Assembly: GCA_025998295.1 (NCBI GenBank)
Contig: BNVT01000026.1
Coordinates: 1 to 13,314, forward strand
DNA: 13,314 nucleotides
Origin: Endomicrobiia bacterium
GTDB taxonomy: Bacteria; Elusimicrobiota; Endomicrobiia; Endomicrobiales; Endomicrobiaceae
Reading direction: 5' to 3'
Part shown: one piece after another, positions 6,567 to 13,267 of the stretch
How positions within the stretch are numbered: position 1 is the first letter of the stretch
How the letters are laid out: each line of letters begins with the position of its first letter
The notes under the pieces: generated by a model
The model's input: only the letters and a program-made list of their open reading frames with translations
Databases searched by the model: none
What the model was told of the DNA's origin: nothing
Position numbers and translations under genes: made by a program

Positions 6567-7112
6567 TTAACCTTGAAAGAGGGGAAAACATTGGCGTAGA
6601 TTAAAAAGCGCACGTTGAATGACTATCTATTGCCACATAGACGTTGCCAACAAAAAGATAGAGCTATTTGCGATAATTTTGTTACATTTGCAGACAAAAT
6701 GCTTGAGATTAAAAAAATGAAACAGATGCAATGGACGAACAATCAAAAAAATAATATGTGCCCGTCAGGTGTTAACCATAGACGAAGAAAAGGTATGCTT
6801 GCATACTCTTTATGCAGCTTAACGGAACCAAGAAATAAAAACAGTAGAAAATATGTAAGGTCGATAACTGTGAAGCGGCAGTTAATTCCCCTTTTGTAAT
6901 AACGACACAAAACAGGTGGGGGGGGTAATAGTCGCGGTGTGGCGGTTAGCTCCCTTTTTTTACAAAAATGGCGGGGAAAGTGCAGTTTGATGTTTTGAGT
7001 TATTTATAAAGTGGAAATGATAGCGACCTTGCAAAGATGGCAATGAAACAGCCGTAACAATAACTGACAAATATATGTCTTACAGGCGTTTGTTGTGATT
7101 GGAGAAAATGGT
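6567..7112. other. Decayed 546-base gap between hom and murG
   Basis: No intact gene is supported. AAAGAGGGG at 6574-6582 sits before a TTG (6591) whose frame stops at codon 3 (TAG) and then stays open to 6899, with very basic, Asn/Gln-rich content and no motif I know. This may be a dead gene that once followed hom; thrC or thrB would be natural guesses, but no motif supports either. At 6890-6990 there are two C/T-rich stretches, each facing an A/G-rich stretch, plus a run of eight G at 6918-6925, unusual in such AT-rich DNA. No clear promoter for murG was found. Confidence 0.35.
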
Positions 7113-8186
7113 GTGAGTCAAAGAAATGTTATTATTGCTTCAAGCGGAACAGGGGGACATATCTATCCCGGTATAGCTTTGGCAAAGGAATTTCAAAAAA
7201 AAAGCTACAAACCGATTTTTTTCATCACTGACAATGCTGCTGCAAGAGAAATTTTAAAAATAAGTGGATTTGAATATATTGCATTTAATGCAATAGGTAT
7301 GCCAAGGAAAATCTCCTTTTCATTTATACCTTTTACAGTAAAGATGATATTTGCTTTTCTTAAAGCTTTGAAACAAATTTTAACTATAAACCCGATAGCC
7401 GTAGTGGGAACAGGGGCGTATATTGCCGTCCCGGTTATTTTTGCGGCTAAAATATTTCGTAAAAAGATTTTTATACATGAACAAAACAGAGTACCCGGGA
7501 AAGCAAATATACTTTTAAATAAAATAACAGATAAAACGTTTGTAAGTTTTAAACACTCAGAAAAATATTTTAAGAATAAGAATATTTTTTTTTCAGGATA
7601 CCCTATAAGAGAAAATATCTTATCTGCCTCCAAAGAAAATGCTCTAAAAATACTGAATTTAGAAAATAATGTTTTTACAATTTTAGTTTTTGGAGGAAGT
7701 CTAGGTGCTGTAAAACTCAACGAGATTGTGTGTAAAACTCTTTTGGGTTTGATTCAAAAAAACAAATTTCAAGTTTTGCATATAACAGGTTCCAATAACT
7801 ATGTTTATATAAAAGATCAAGTTAAGGGGTTTGCAAATTACAGAGTATTTGAGTATATGAATGATATTGCCTCTGCCTATGCCGCAAGTAATATCGTGAT
7901 ATGTCGTTCAGGCGCAGGAACTGTTTTTGAACTAAAAGCTTTAAATAAATTTGCGATTCTTGTGCCATATCCTTATGCAACTGACAATCACCAATATTGG
8001 AATGCAAAAGAAATAGAAAAATCTGGAAAAATAATAGTAATTGAAGAAAAAGATCTTACCAAGGAGAGATTAGGCGAAAAGATACATATGCTAAAGAACA
8101 ACATGGAAGATAGTGCGGTTGAAAATATTGCAGGTATCGCACAAAAATTAATGTTTGAGGAAATAATAAAATGTATAAAGTCTTAA
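7113..8186 (+). CDS. murG: UDP-GlcNAc:undecaprenyl-PP-MurNAc-pentapeptide GlcNAc transferase
   Basis: MurG adds GlcNAc to lipid I at the inner face of the membrane, making lipid II for peptidoglycan. The 357-residue product has the N-terminal glycine loop SSGTGGHIYPG (10-20), HEQNRVPGKAN, and the second-domain loop FGGSLGAVKLN. It also has the donor-binding region CRSGAGTVFEL followed by TDNHQYWNA, very like the RQQYWNA of other MurG proteins. The length is typical. GTG 7113 is preferred because GGAGA (7101-7105) lies 7 bases upstream; an earlier in-frame GTG at 7095 would add six residues and lacks a binding site. The gene overlaps surE by 16 bases. murG usually sits in the division and cell-wall cluster; here that context is absent. 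An intact murG implies that the cell still makes peptidoglycan. Confidence 0.95.
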   Translation: MSQRNVIIASSGTGGHIYPGIALAKEFQKKSYKPIFFITDNAAAREILKISGFEYIAFNAIGMPRKISFSFIPFTVKMIFAFLKALKQILTINPIAVVGTGAYIAVPVIFAAKIFRKKIFIHEQNRVPGKANILLNKITDKTFVSFKHSEKYFKNKNIFFSGYPIRENILSASKENALKILNLENNVFTILVFGGSLGAVKLNEIVCKTLLGLIQKNKFQVLHITGSNNYVYIKDQVKGFANYRVFEYMNDIASAYAASNIVICRSGAGTVFELKALNKFAILVPYPYATDNHQYWNAKEIEKSGKIIVIEEKDLTKERLGEKIHMLKNNMEDSAVENIAGIAQKLMFEEIIKCIKS

Positions 8187-8899
8187 TTTCAAATGACGAT
8201 GGTGTAAAAGGAGCTGGTCTTCGTCCTTTAATAAAAGAACTCTCAAAGATCGGCAAAGTGTATGTTGTCGTTCCAAAAAATCAAATGTCAGGAATGGGGC
8301 ACGGCATATCTCTTGCTAAATATAAAAAAGTTGAAAAAATAGCAAAGGATTTTTACATAATTGAAGATGGGACACCTGCAGATTGCGTGCAATATGGGCT
8401 ATGTCGCTTTTTAAAAAATAAAATAGATTTAGTTGTATCAGGCATAAATACATGTCCTAATCTTGGTCAAGATGTTATTTATTCCGGAACTGTAGGTGCT
8501 GCAAGAGAAGGTGCTTTAAGAGGAATTCCATCGTTTGCTGTTTCAGCAGCTGAAATGGACGCTACAGAATACGATCACTCTGCAGTGGCAGCAAGAGTAA
8601 TTGCGGAAAAAGTATTAAAAAGAAAAGAATTCTTTAAAAGTGTTTGTTTAAATATAAATATTCCGAAAGGTTATAAGGGTATAAAAATTGTTCCTTTGGG
8701 GCTGCGAGTATATAATGCAAATATTAAAACTGCGGTAGATAAAAAAGGTAATTTTTCATATAAATTATCAGTAGGATATATGTCTGGTATAAAAAATGAA
8801 GGAAATGATGTAGATACAGTAGATAAAGGATATATTTCTATCACTCCGCTGCAAATCGACCAGACAGATTTTGATTTGATAAAAAAGATAAAATTATAG
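8171..8899 (+). CDS. surE: 5'/3'-nucleotidase SurE
   Basis: SurE is a metal-dependent phosphatase that removes phosphate from nucleoside 5'- or 3'-monophosphates and is linked to survival under stress. The 242-residue protein has the metal-binding start ISNDDG (D9, D10), S40 in QMSGMGHGISL (other SurE proteins often have QSGAS or similar), GTPADCVQYG (67-76), and VSGIN with N93. The signature YSGTVGAAREGALRG and PSFAVSAAE follow. The length is slightly below the usual 250 or so, but all blocks are present. GAGG at 8157-8160 inside murG serves as ribosome binding site, 10 bases before ATG. The 16-base overlap with murG suggests translational coupling. Confidence 0.94.
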   Translation: MYKVLISNDDGVKGAGLRPLIKELSKIGKVYVVVPKNQMSGMGHGISLAKYKKVEKIAKDFYIIEDGTPADCVQYGLCRFLKNKIDLVVSGINTCPNLGQDVIYSGTVGAAREGALRGIPSFAVSAAEMDATEYDHSAVAARVIAEKVLKRKEFFKSVCLNINIPKGYKGIKIVPLGLRVYNANIKTAVDKKGNFSYKLSVGYMSGIKNEGNDVDTVDKGYISITPLQIDQTDFDLIKKIKL

Positions 8900-8969
8900 C
8901 CGACAACTTTATATTGTCATATACACAAATCTACCGATACAGAGGTTAGCAAGGTATATAAAGACCATT

Positions 8970-11045
8970 ATGGAAAACAAATTTAAGCTTGTATCTAAAT
9001 TCGTCCCGTCTGGCGACCAACCTTATGCCATTGACGAATTACATCACAACTACCTAACAGGTAAAAATTCGCAAGTTTTGCTTGGTGTTACAGGTTCAGG
9101 TAAAACGTTTGTTATGGCAAATGTTATTGAGAAAATACAAAAGCCAACGCTTATAATATCTCCAAACAAAATACTGGCAGCGCAAACATACGCGGAGTTC
9201 AAAGCTTTTTTCCCTAACAATGCTGTCGAGTATTTTATATCCTACTACGACTACTATCAGCCTGAAGCTTATATTCCGTCAAGCGACACGTATATAGAGA
9301 AAGACTCTTCAATAAACGATCATATAGATAGGCTTCGTTTAAAAGCAACAACATCACTCCTTGAAAGAAAGGATGTTATCGTTATCGCTTCTGTTTCTTG
9401 TATATATAATTTAGGTTCTCCAAAAGATTATCAGAATATGTGTGTTGAAATAACAATAGGCAAAGAAAAACCGATAGAACTGCTTTTAACCGAACTTATT
9501 TCAAGCCATTATGAAAGAAATGAAATCGAATTCATAAGGGGGAGATTTAGAGTGAAAGGCGACACTGTTGAAATATTCCCCGCATATCTTGAAACTGCTG
9601 TAAGAATTGAATTTTATGGTGATACCGTTGAAAACATAAAAGAATTTAATCCTATTACAGGCGAAATAATTAATAAAAAAGATAAGGCGTATATTTACCC
9701 AGCAAAACTTTTTGTTACAGATAAATATAAAATTGACAATGCGTTAAAAACCATAAAGAAAGAATTAGATGAACATCTTACTATAATGAAATCTCAAAAT
9801 AAACTTCTTGAAGCGCAGCGTCTAGAGCAACGCACAAAATATGATATGGAGATGCTGAAAGAAACAGGTTCATGCAGCGGTGTCGAAAATTATTCAAGAC
9901 ATTTATCTGGTAATCCTACAGGCTCAAGACCGACGACACTCATAGATTATTTTTTAAGGGAAAACGATGATTTTTTAATGATAACTGACGAATCTCATAT
10001 TTCTCTTCCTCAAATAAGGGGAATGTACGAAGGAGATAGAAGCAGGAAGCAAACTCTTGTGGATTTTGGATTCAGATTGCCGTCTGCTTTAGACAACAGA
10101 CCTTTGAGATTTGCAGAATTTGAAAAACTTATAAGAAAATTAATGATGGTTTCAGCCACACCTGGAGCTTATGAATTAGAAAGAAGCAAAAAACACATAG
10201 TAGATTTAATTATTCGTCCTACCGGACTTGTAGATCCTGAAGTTATTATACGTCCTATAGATGGACAAATACAAGATCTAATGCGGGAAATACAAAAAGT
10301 TACCGATAAAAAACAACGAACTTTGGTCACCACACTTACAAAAAAAATGTCTGAGGATTTAACAACTTATTTAAAAGAAAAAGGATTTAAAGTTGAATAC
10401 CTTCATTCCGAGATAGATACTTTAACAAGAATTGAAATACTTAAAAATCTAAGGTTTGGGAAATTTGACGTTTTGGTAGGAATCAACCTTCTTAGAGAAG
10501 GCTTAGACTTGCCAGAAGTCTCTCTTGTAGTTGTGTTAGATGCAGATAAAGAAGGTTTTTTACGTTCCGAATCTACTTTGATTCAGATTTGTGGAAGAGC
10601 CGCAAGAAATGTTGACGGACGAGTTATTTTTTATGCAGATAGCATTACAGGTTCAATGCAAAGAGCTTTAACAGAAATGAATCTCCGTAGAAAAAAACAA
10701 ATTGAATACAATAAAAAAAACAACATCAGCCCTAAAACAATAATCAAAGCAGTTCACGAACTTAATGAGTTTAGCAATTTATCAAGACAGAAATCTATAA
10801 CTCATATTGTGGCGGAAGAACAGTTTGATTATAAGGTTACTCCTAAAAATATCGATGGTATAATAAAAGAAATAGAACTACAGATGAAAGATGCAGCTGA
10901 AAATCTTGATTTTGAATCCGCTGCAGTTTTAAGAGATAGAATGCTTGAACTTAAAAATATGAAATCCGGTAAATCTCCATCTAAAAGTAAAAAAAAGATA
11001 AGTACTTTTGTTGTTTTTGTATTTTGCATGATATTATATATGTAA
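8970..11045 (+). CDS. uvrB: Excinuclease ABC subunit B
   Basis: UvrB is the damage-verifying helicase-like subunit of UvrABC nucleotide excision repair. It has the Walker A motif GVTGSGKT (39-46), the beta-hairpin YYDYYQPEAYIP (from 92) that probes the DNA strand, the DESH box (340-343), and VSATPG. It also has GINLLREGLDLPEVSLVV, the QICGRAARN motif VI, and a C-terminal UVR domain (about 628-661) that contacts UvrA or UvrC. The protein is 691 residues, a little longer than usual. After a lysine-rich end, the last 15 residues (677-691) form an odd hydrophobic tail, STFVVFVFCMILYM. The start is family-typical, but the ribosome binding site is weak (AAGG is 15 bases away). It lies 70 bases after surE and may share its transcript. 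uvrA and uvrC are not in the window. Confidence 0.96.
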   Translation: MENKFKLVSKFVPSGDQPYAIDELHHNYLTGKNSQVLLGVTGSGKTFVMANVIEKIQKPTLIISPNKILAAQTYAEFKAFFPNNAVEYFISYYDYYQPEAYIPSSDTYIEKDSSINDHIDRLRLKATTSLLERKDVIVIASVSCIYNLGSPKDYQNMCVEITIGKEKPIELLLTELISSHYERNEIEFIRGRFRVKGDTVEIFPAYLETAVRIEFYGDTVENIKEFNPITGEIINKKDKAYIYPAKLFVTDKYKIDNALKTIKKELDEHLTIMKSQNKLLEAQRLEQRTKYDMEMLKETGSCSGVENYSRHLSGNPTGSRPTTLIDYFLRENDDFLMITDESHISLPQIRGMYEGDRSRKQTLVDFGFRLPSALDNRPLRFAEFEKLIRKLMMVSATPGAYELERSKKHIVDLIIRPTGLVDPEVIIRPIDGQIQDLMREIQKVTDKKQRTLVTTLTKKMSEDLTTYLKEKGFKVEYLHSEIDTLTRIEILKNLRFGKFDVLVGINLLREGLDLPEVSLVVVLDADKEGFLRSESTLIQICGRAARNVDGRVIFYADSITGSMQRALTEMNLRRKKQIEYNKKNNISPKTIIKAVHELNEFSNLSRQKSITHIVAEEQFDYKVTPKNIDGIIKEIELQMKDAAENLDFESAAVLRDRMLELKNMKSGKSPSKSKKKISTFVVFVFCMILYM

Positions 11046-11146
11046 AGATAATTTTATATATAGAAATATGCCATTTTATTAAAATCCTGTAGTTGTTTTA
11101 ATTAGTTTGTTTTTGTTTGATAAGAGTCAAAAAATGTTATGAGATT
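11044..11146 (+). repeat. Dispersed imperfect repeat, copy B
   Basis: About 103 bases match copy A at 4810-4909 in the same orientation with roughly 82% identity by hand alignment. The match starts on the uvrB stop codon (11043-11045) and ends 10 bases before the tRNA-Leu promoter. The block has no open frame on either strand now. Read on the minus strand, both copies contain the triplet series for LSNK-x-K-x-IKTTT-x-F followed by two stops, with synonymous differences in the Thr codons. This hints at former coding sequence but is not proof. Confidence 0.65.
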
Positions 11147-11156
11147 TTGCGACGGG

Positions 11157-11185
11157 TTGATAAGATGTATAAAATTTAGTATAAC
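11157..11185 (+). promoter_or_regulatory. Promoter of tRNA-Leu
   Basis: TTGATA (11157-11162) and TATAAC (11180-11185) each match the sigma-70 consensus at 5 of 6 positions and are separated by exactly 17 bases. The -10 lies 43 bases before the mature tRNA, giving a short 5' leader to be trimmed by RNase P. This is the best promoter in the window. Confidence 0.68.
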
Positions 11186-11228
11186 CTTCTGGGTTTAACG
11201 GAAACGTCCTTCTTTAAAGTCCTTTGAT

Positions 11229-11314
11229 GGGCGGATGGCGGAACTGGCAGACGCACAGGACTTAAAATCCTGAGGCTCGCAAGAGCCGTGAGGGTTCAAT
11301 TCCCTCTCCGCCCA
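11229..11314 (+). tRNA. tRNA-Leu (anticodon TAA)
   Basis: The 86-base sequence folds as a class II tRNA. The acceptor stem GGGCGGA/TCCGCCC is perfect, the D arm contains TGGCAGACGC, and the anticodon stem CAGGA/TCCTG holds the loop CTTAAAA with anticodon TAA. A long variable arm (GGCTC-GCAA-GAGCC) is typical of leucine. The T arm is GAGGG-TTCAATT-CCCTC. The discriminator is A and CCA is not encoded. It reads TTA, likely a very common leucine codon in this AT-rich genome. Confidence 0.96.
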
Positions 11315-11512
11315 TTGTGCTTTCGTTACAAACTTAGGTGGAGAGGATTACTTATAAAGAAGTACGAAAAATGGCATAGAGGCATATGATGGACGAGCGA
11401 ATCGTTGGAATAAGAACGGGAGTGCGGAGAAGGAAGTAGTGATAAAAAATGTATTCGCAAGATCTTTAAGCAACATAACAAGTTGTATAAGTTGTTTGTG
11501 TGATTTTTTTCG

Positions 11513-11541
11513 TTGACTGTGTTGCAGATGGGTATTATTTA
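11513..11541 (+). promoter_or_regulatory. Candidate promoter of tRNA-Lys
   Basis: TTGACT (5 of 6) is followed after 17 bases by TATTTA, a poor -10, ending 37 bases before tRNA-Lys. The rest of the 264-base space between the two tRNAs holds no recognised gene. If this promoter is not used, tRNA-Lys would depend on read-through from tRNA-Leu. Confidence 0.4.
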
Positions 11542-11578
11542 CGGGAACATGCTCCGGTTTTTTTTGGTTTTGGTTATC

Positions 11579-11651
11579 GCGCTGCTAGCTCAATTGGTAG
11601 AGCAAACGACTCTTAATCGTTAGGTTATAGGTTCAATTCCTATGCAGCGCA
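11579..11651 (+). tRNA. tRNA-Lys (anticodon CTT)
   Basis: A 73-base cloverleaf with perfect acceptor stem GCGCTGC/GCAGCGC, D arm AGCTCAATTGGTAGAGC, and anticodon stem AACGA/TCGTT. The loop is CTCTTAA, with anticodon CTT, and the T arm contains GGTTCAATTCC. The discriminator is A and CCA is not encoded. It reads AAG lysine codons; a TTT-anticodon tRNA for the more AT-rich AAA codon must be elsewhere. Confidence 0.95.
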
Positions 11652-11747
11652 TTGACGCATTTTAAGGTAGGGATTTTTACGTTTTGGCAAAAAATTTCTG
11701 GAATTTTCAAAAAAATTCAATAAAATCTTAAACGCAGGAGAATTTAT

Positions 11748-11804
11748 ATGGCACCTGTTTGTTGTAAAGTGTTCTTCATGCGTTTTGTTAAAAAATTCTT
11801 ATAA
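11748..11804 (+). CDS. Tiny ORF with a good ribosome binding site (18 codons)
   Basis: The frame reads MAPVCCKVFFMRFVKKFL and stops at TAA. AGGAG (11736-11740) lies 7 bases before the ATG, an ideal spacing. The peptide is basic and hydrophobic with a Cys-Cys pair. It could be a leader peptide for the zinc-ribbon gene downstream, the first codons of a truncated gene, or chance. I see no hairpin pair after it that would show attenuation. No homologue is recognised. Confidence 0.3.
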   Translation: MAPVCCKVFFMRFVKKFL

Positions 11805-11866
11805 AGTTTAAATAATTTTCTAGTGCCCTTCGGTTTATTTATGTGATTATTTAGTAAAATTATGTG

Positions 11867-11872
11867 TATAAT
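11867..11872 (+). promoter_or_regulatory. -10 box ahead of the zinc-ribbon gene
   Basis: A perfect TATAAT lies 61 bases before the ATG of the zinc-ribbon gene. The -35 region is poor (TGATTA at 17 bases). A transcript starting about 7 bases downstream would begin just before the inverted-repeat copy, so the whole leader would be that repeat. Confidence 0.45.
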
Positions 11873-11883
11873 TGGCTCGGGCA

Positions 11884-11930
11884 ATTAAATTAAATATCGA
11901 ACATGAATAAAGAGAGAGGGAGGGGTACTA
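11884..11930 (+). repeat. 47-bp perfect inverted repeat, left copy (5' leader of the zinc-ribbon gene)
   Basis: These 47 bases are the exact reverse complement of 13268-13314; I checked the match base by base. The copy contains the purine-rich stretch AGAGAGAGGGAGGGG, which includes the ribosome binding site of the zinc-ribbon gene, whose ATG follows 2 bases after the repeat. Identity stops at 11931. The outer boundary cannot be judged because the right copy reaches the window's end. Confidence 0.97.
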
Positions 11931-11932
11931 TT

Positions 11933-12082
11933 ATGGCAAAAGTGAGATGCATGAAATGTAAAAAACAAGTCGAGGTGAAAGATCCTCAAAATGTAGTGAT
12001 GAAGAATGGCATGAAAGCAATTTCTGGCGTGTGCCCTAATTGTTCAACGAAAGTTTTTAAAATCGTTGGTAAAAATAAGTAA
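11933..12082 (+). CDS. Small zinc-ribbon protein (DUF5679-like)
   Basis: This 49-residue protein, MAKVRCMKCKKQVEVKDPQN followed by VVMKNGMKAISGVCPNCSTK and a short tail, has two zinc knuckles, C6-x2-C9 and C34-x2-C37. It fits the DUF5679 family pattern of CxxCxxxxxIxDP, a K/G-rich turn, then GxCPxCxxKxF. The family's function is not known to me; a nucleic-acid or ribosome-related role would be inference from size, charge and the neighbouring ribosomal genes. GGGAGGGG is a strong ribosome binding site and belongs to the inverted repeat. It has its own -10 box and is separated from rplM by 313 bases. Confidence 0.85.
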   Translation: MAKVRCMKCKKQVEVKDPQNVVMKNGMKAISGVCPNCSTKVFKIVGKNK

Positions 12083-12395
12083 GATAATATAATCTACTAA
12101 GAACTGATAAAAAAAATAAAAACTGATTCTTTGTGGATTAAAGGAGTGGTTCTTTTATTTATTTATTGGGGCAAAACCAATGTGTTGCTAAATTCTGCAA
12201 AAATTTCGAGTTTCCAAAAGGGCATTACAACAGTGGTTTGTTATGTTTTTAAATGGACTCCATTTTCTTTTTTTCTACTTAAATATGTACAATAAGCGAG
12301 TTATTTTGTTAAAGGTTTTGATTTCCTACTACATTTTTGGCGAAATTGTTGTGATGTTTGGCAGTATAATTTTTTATAGGGCAAGGTTTTAAAAG
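12083..12395. other. 313-base gap before rplM; candidate -10 only
   Basis: No gene is seen. Minor inverted repeats (AAGAA/TTCTT and ATTGG-GGCAAAA-CCAAT) are too weak to call a terminator for the zinc-ribbon gene. TATAAT at 12365-12370 lies 25 bases before the rplM start and is the best promoter candidate, but no matching -35 is visible at 16-18 bases. I looked for the r-protein leader folds that regulate L13 operons in some bacteria and could not recognise one. Confidence 0.4.
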
Positions 12396-12827
12396 ATGAA
12401 TAAAAAGACTTATCTACCGAAACAAGACTCAATTGAAAGAAAGTGGCACTTGATAGATGCCAATGGCGAAGTTTTAGGCAGACTTGCAGTTAAGGTAGCT
12501 GGACTTTTAAGAGGTAAGAATAGAATTTTCTATACTAACCATATAGACTGTGGCGATTTTGTGGTTATTGTAAATGCAAGTAAAATTGTTCTTACCGGAA
12601 ATAAACTTAAGCAAAAGACATATTTTACGTATTCAGGGTATCCTGGTGGAGTAAAATTAACGCCGTATTCTGTTTTGATGGAAAAAAATCCTGAAAAGGC
12701 ATTGCTCGCAGCGGTCAAAGGAATGCTTCCTAAGAATAAACTTGCAGATAGACAGATTACAAGGTTAAGGGTATTTAAAGGCGATACGCATATACACAGT
12801 GCGCAATTAATATCGTCGATAAAGTAA
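12396..12827 (+). CDS. rplM: 50S ribosomal protein L13
   Basis: L13 is an early-assembly protein of the large ribosomal subunit that binds 23S rRNA. At 143 residues it has the usual length. Conserved blocks are WHLIDANGEVLGRLA (17-31), GDFVVIVNASKIVLTG, YSGYPGGVK, KGMLPKNKL and RLRVFKGDTHIHSAQ near the end. ATG 12396 follows a modest AAGG 9 bases upstream. The pair rplM-rpsI is nearly universal in bacteria and here has a 21-base spacer, so the two are co-transcribed. The gene shows no sign of decay. Confidence 0.98.
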   Translation: MNKKTYLPKQDSIERKWHLIDANGEVLGRLAVKVAGLLRGKNRIFYTNHIDCGDFVVIVNASKIVLTGNKLKQKTYFTYSGYPGGVKLTPYSVLMEKNPEKALLAAVKGMLPKNKLADRQITRLRVFKGDTHIHSAQLISSIK

Positions 12828-12848
12828 AAGAGAGTAAAGAGGAGAAAA

Positions 12849-13244
12849 ATGAGTAATATTTCTTATTTAAGCACAGGACGCAGAAAAAACGCGGTTGCTA
12901 GAGTGAGTGTTTCAGATGGTAACGGCAAAATCATAATTAATGATAAAACTGCAGACGAATATTTCGGCGGTTTGGAAAGATTAAAAAAAATAGCTTTAGA
13001 GCCTATGGCTGTTTGGGAAGGCGCTGGGGGTTATGATTTTTATGTTAATGTTAATGGTGGCGGTGTAGGCGGTCAGGCGGGAGCGGTAAGTCACGGTTTG
13101 GCAAGAGTAATCTTAAAGCTTAACGAAGTATCTAAAACAGCATTGAGAAAAGAAGGTTTTTTAACTAGAGATTCAAGAATGGTAGAAAGAAAAAAACCAG
13201 GAAGACCCAAAGCAAGAAAACGTTTCCAATTTTCAAAACGTTAA
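12849..13244 (+). CDS. rpsI: 30S ribosomal protein S9
   Basis: S9 sits in the head of the small ribosomal subunit, where its C-terminal tail reaches toward the P-site tRNA. The 131-residue protein has the N-terminal STGRRKNAVARV motif, a glycine-rich VNGGGVGGQAGAVSHGLARV block, and the lysine/arginine-rich end LTRDSRMVERKKPGRPKARK. It ends in the conserved FQFSKR. ATG 12849 follows AGAGGAGA closely. The reading frame is complete, so the inverted repeat that starts 23 bases after the stop does not touch it. No terminator is visible before that repeat. Confidence 0.98.
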   Translation: MSNISYLSTGRRKNAVARVSVSDGNGKIIINDKTADEYFGGLERLKKIALEPMAVWEGAGGYDFYVNVNGGGVGGQAGAVSHGLARVILKLNEVSKTALRKEGFLTRDSRMVERKKPGRPKARKRFQFSKR

Positions 13245-13267
13245 TATAACCAACCAGCTTTTATGTT

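Noticed and set aside
6615..6899. 94-codon plus frame between hom and murG as an intact gene
   Set aside because: No ribosome binding site at its ATG, no recognisable motif, and very basic, low-quality composition; noted only as a possible remnant.
7205..7720. 171-codon minus frame inside murG
   Set aside because: A shadow of murG; the plus strand carries all MurG motifs.
11563..11578. GCTCCGG followed by eight T before tRNA-Lys as a terminator
   Set aside because: The upstream bases give only a 3-bp stem, too weak for an intrinsic terminator.
13245..13267. A minus-strand gene starting after the right inverted-repeat copy
   Set aside because: No ATG or GTG lies at a usable distance from the copied ribosome binding site, and the strand is antisense to rpsI.
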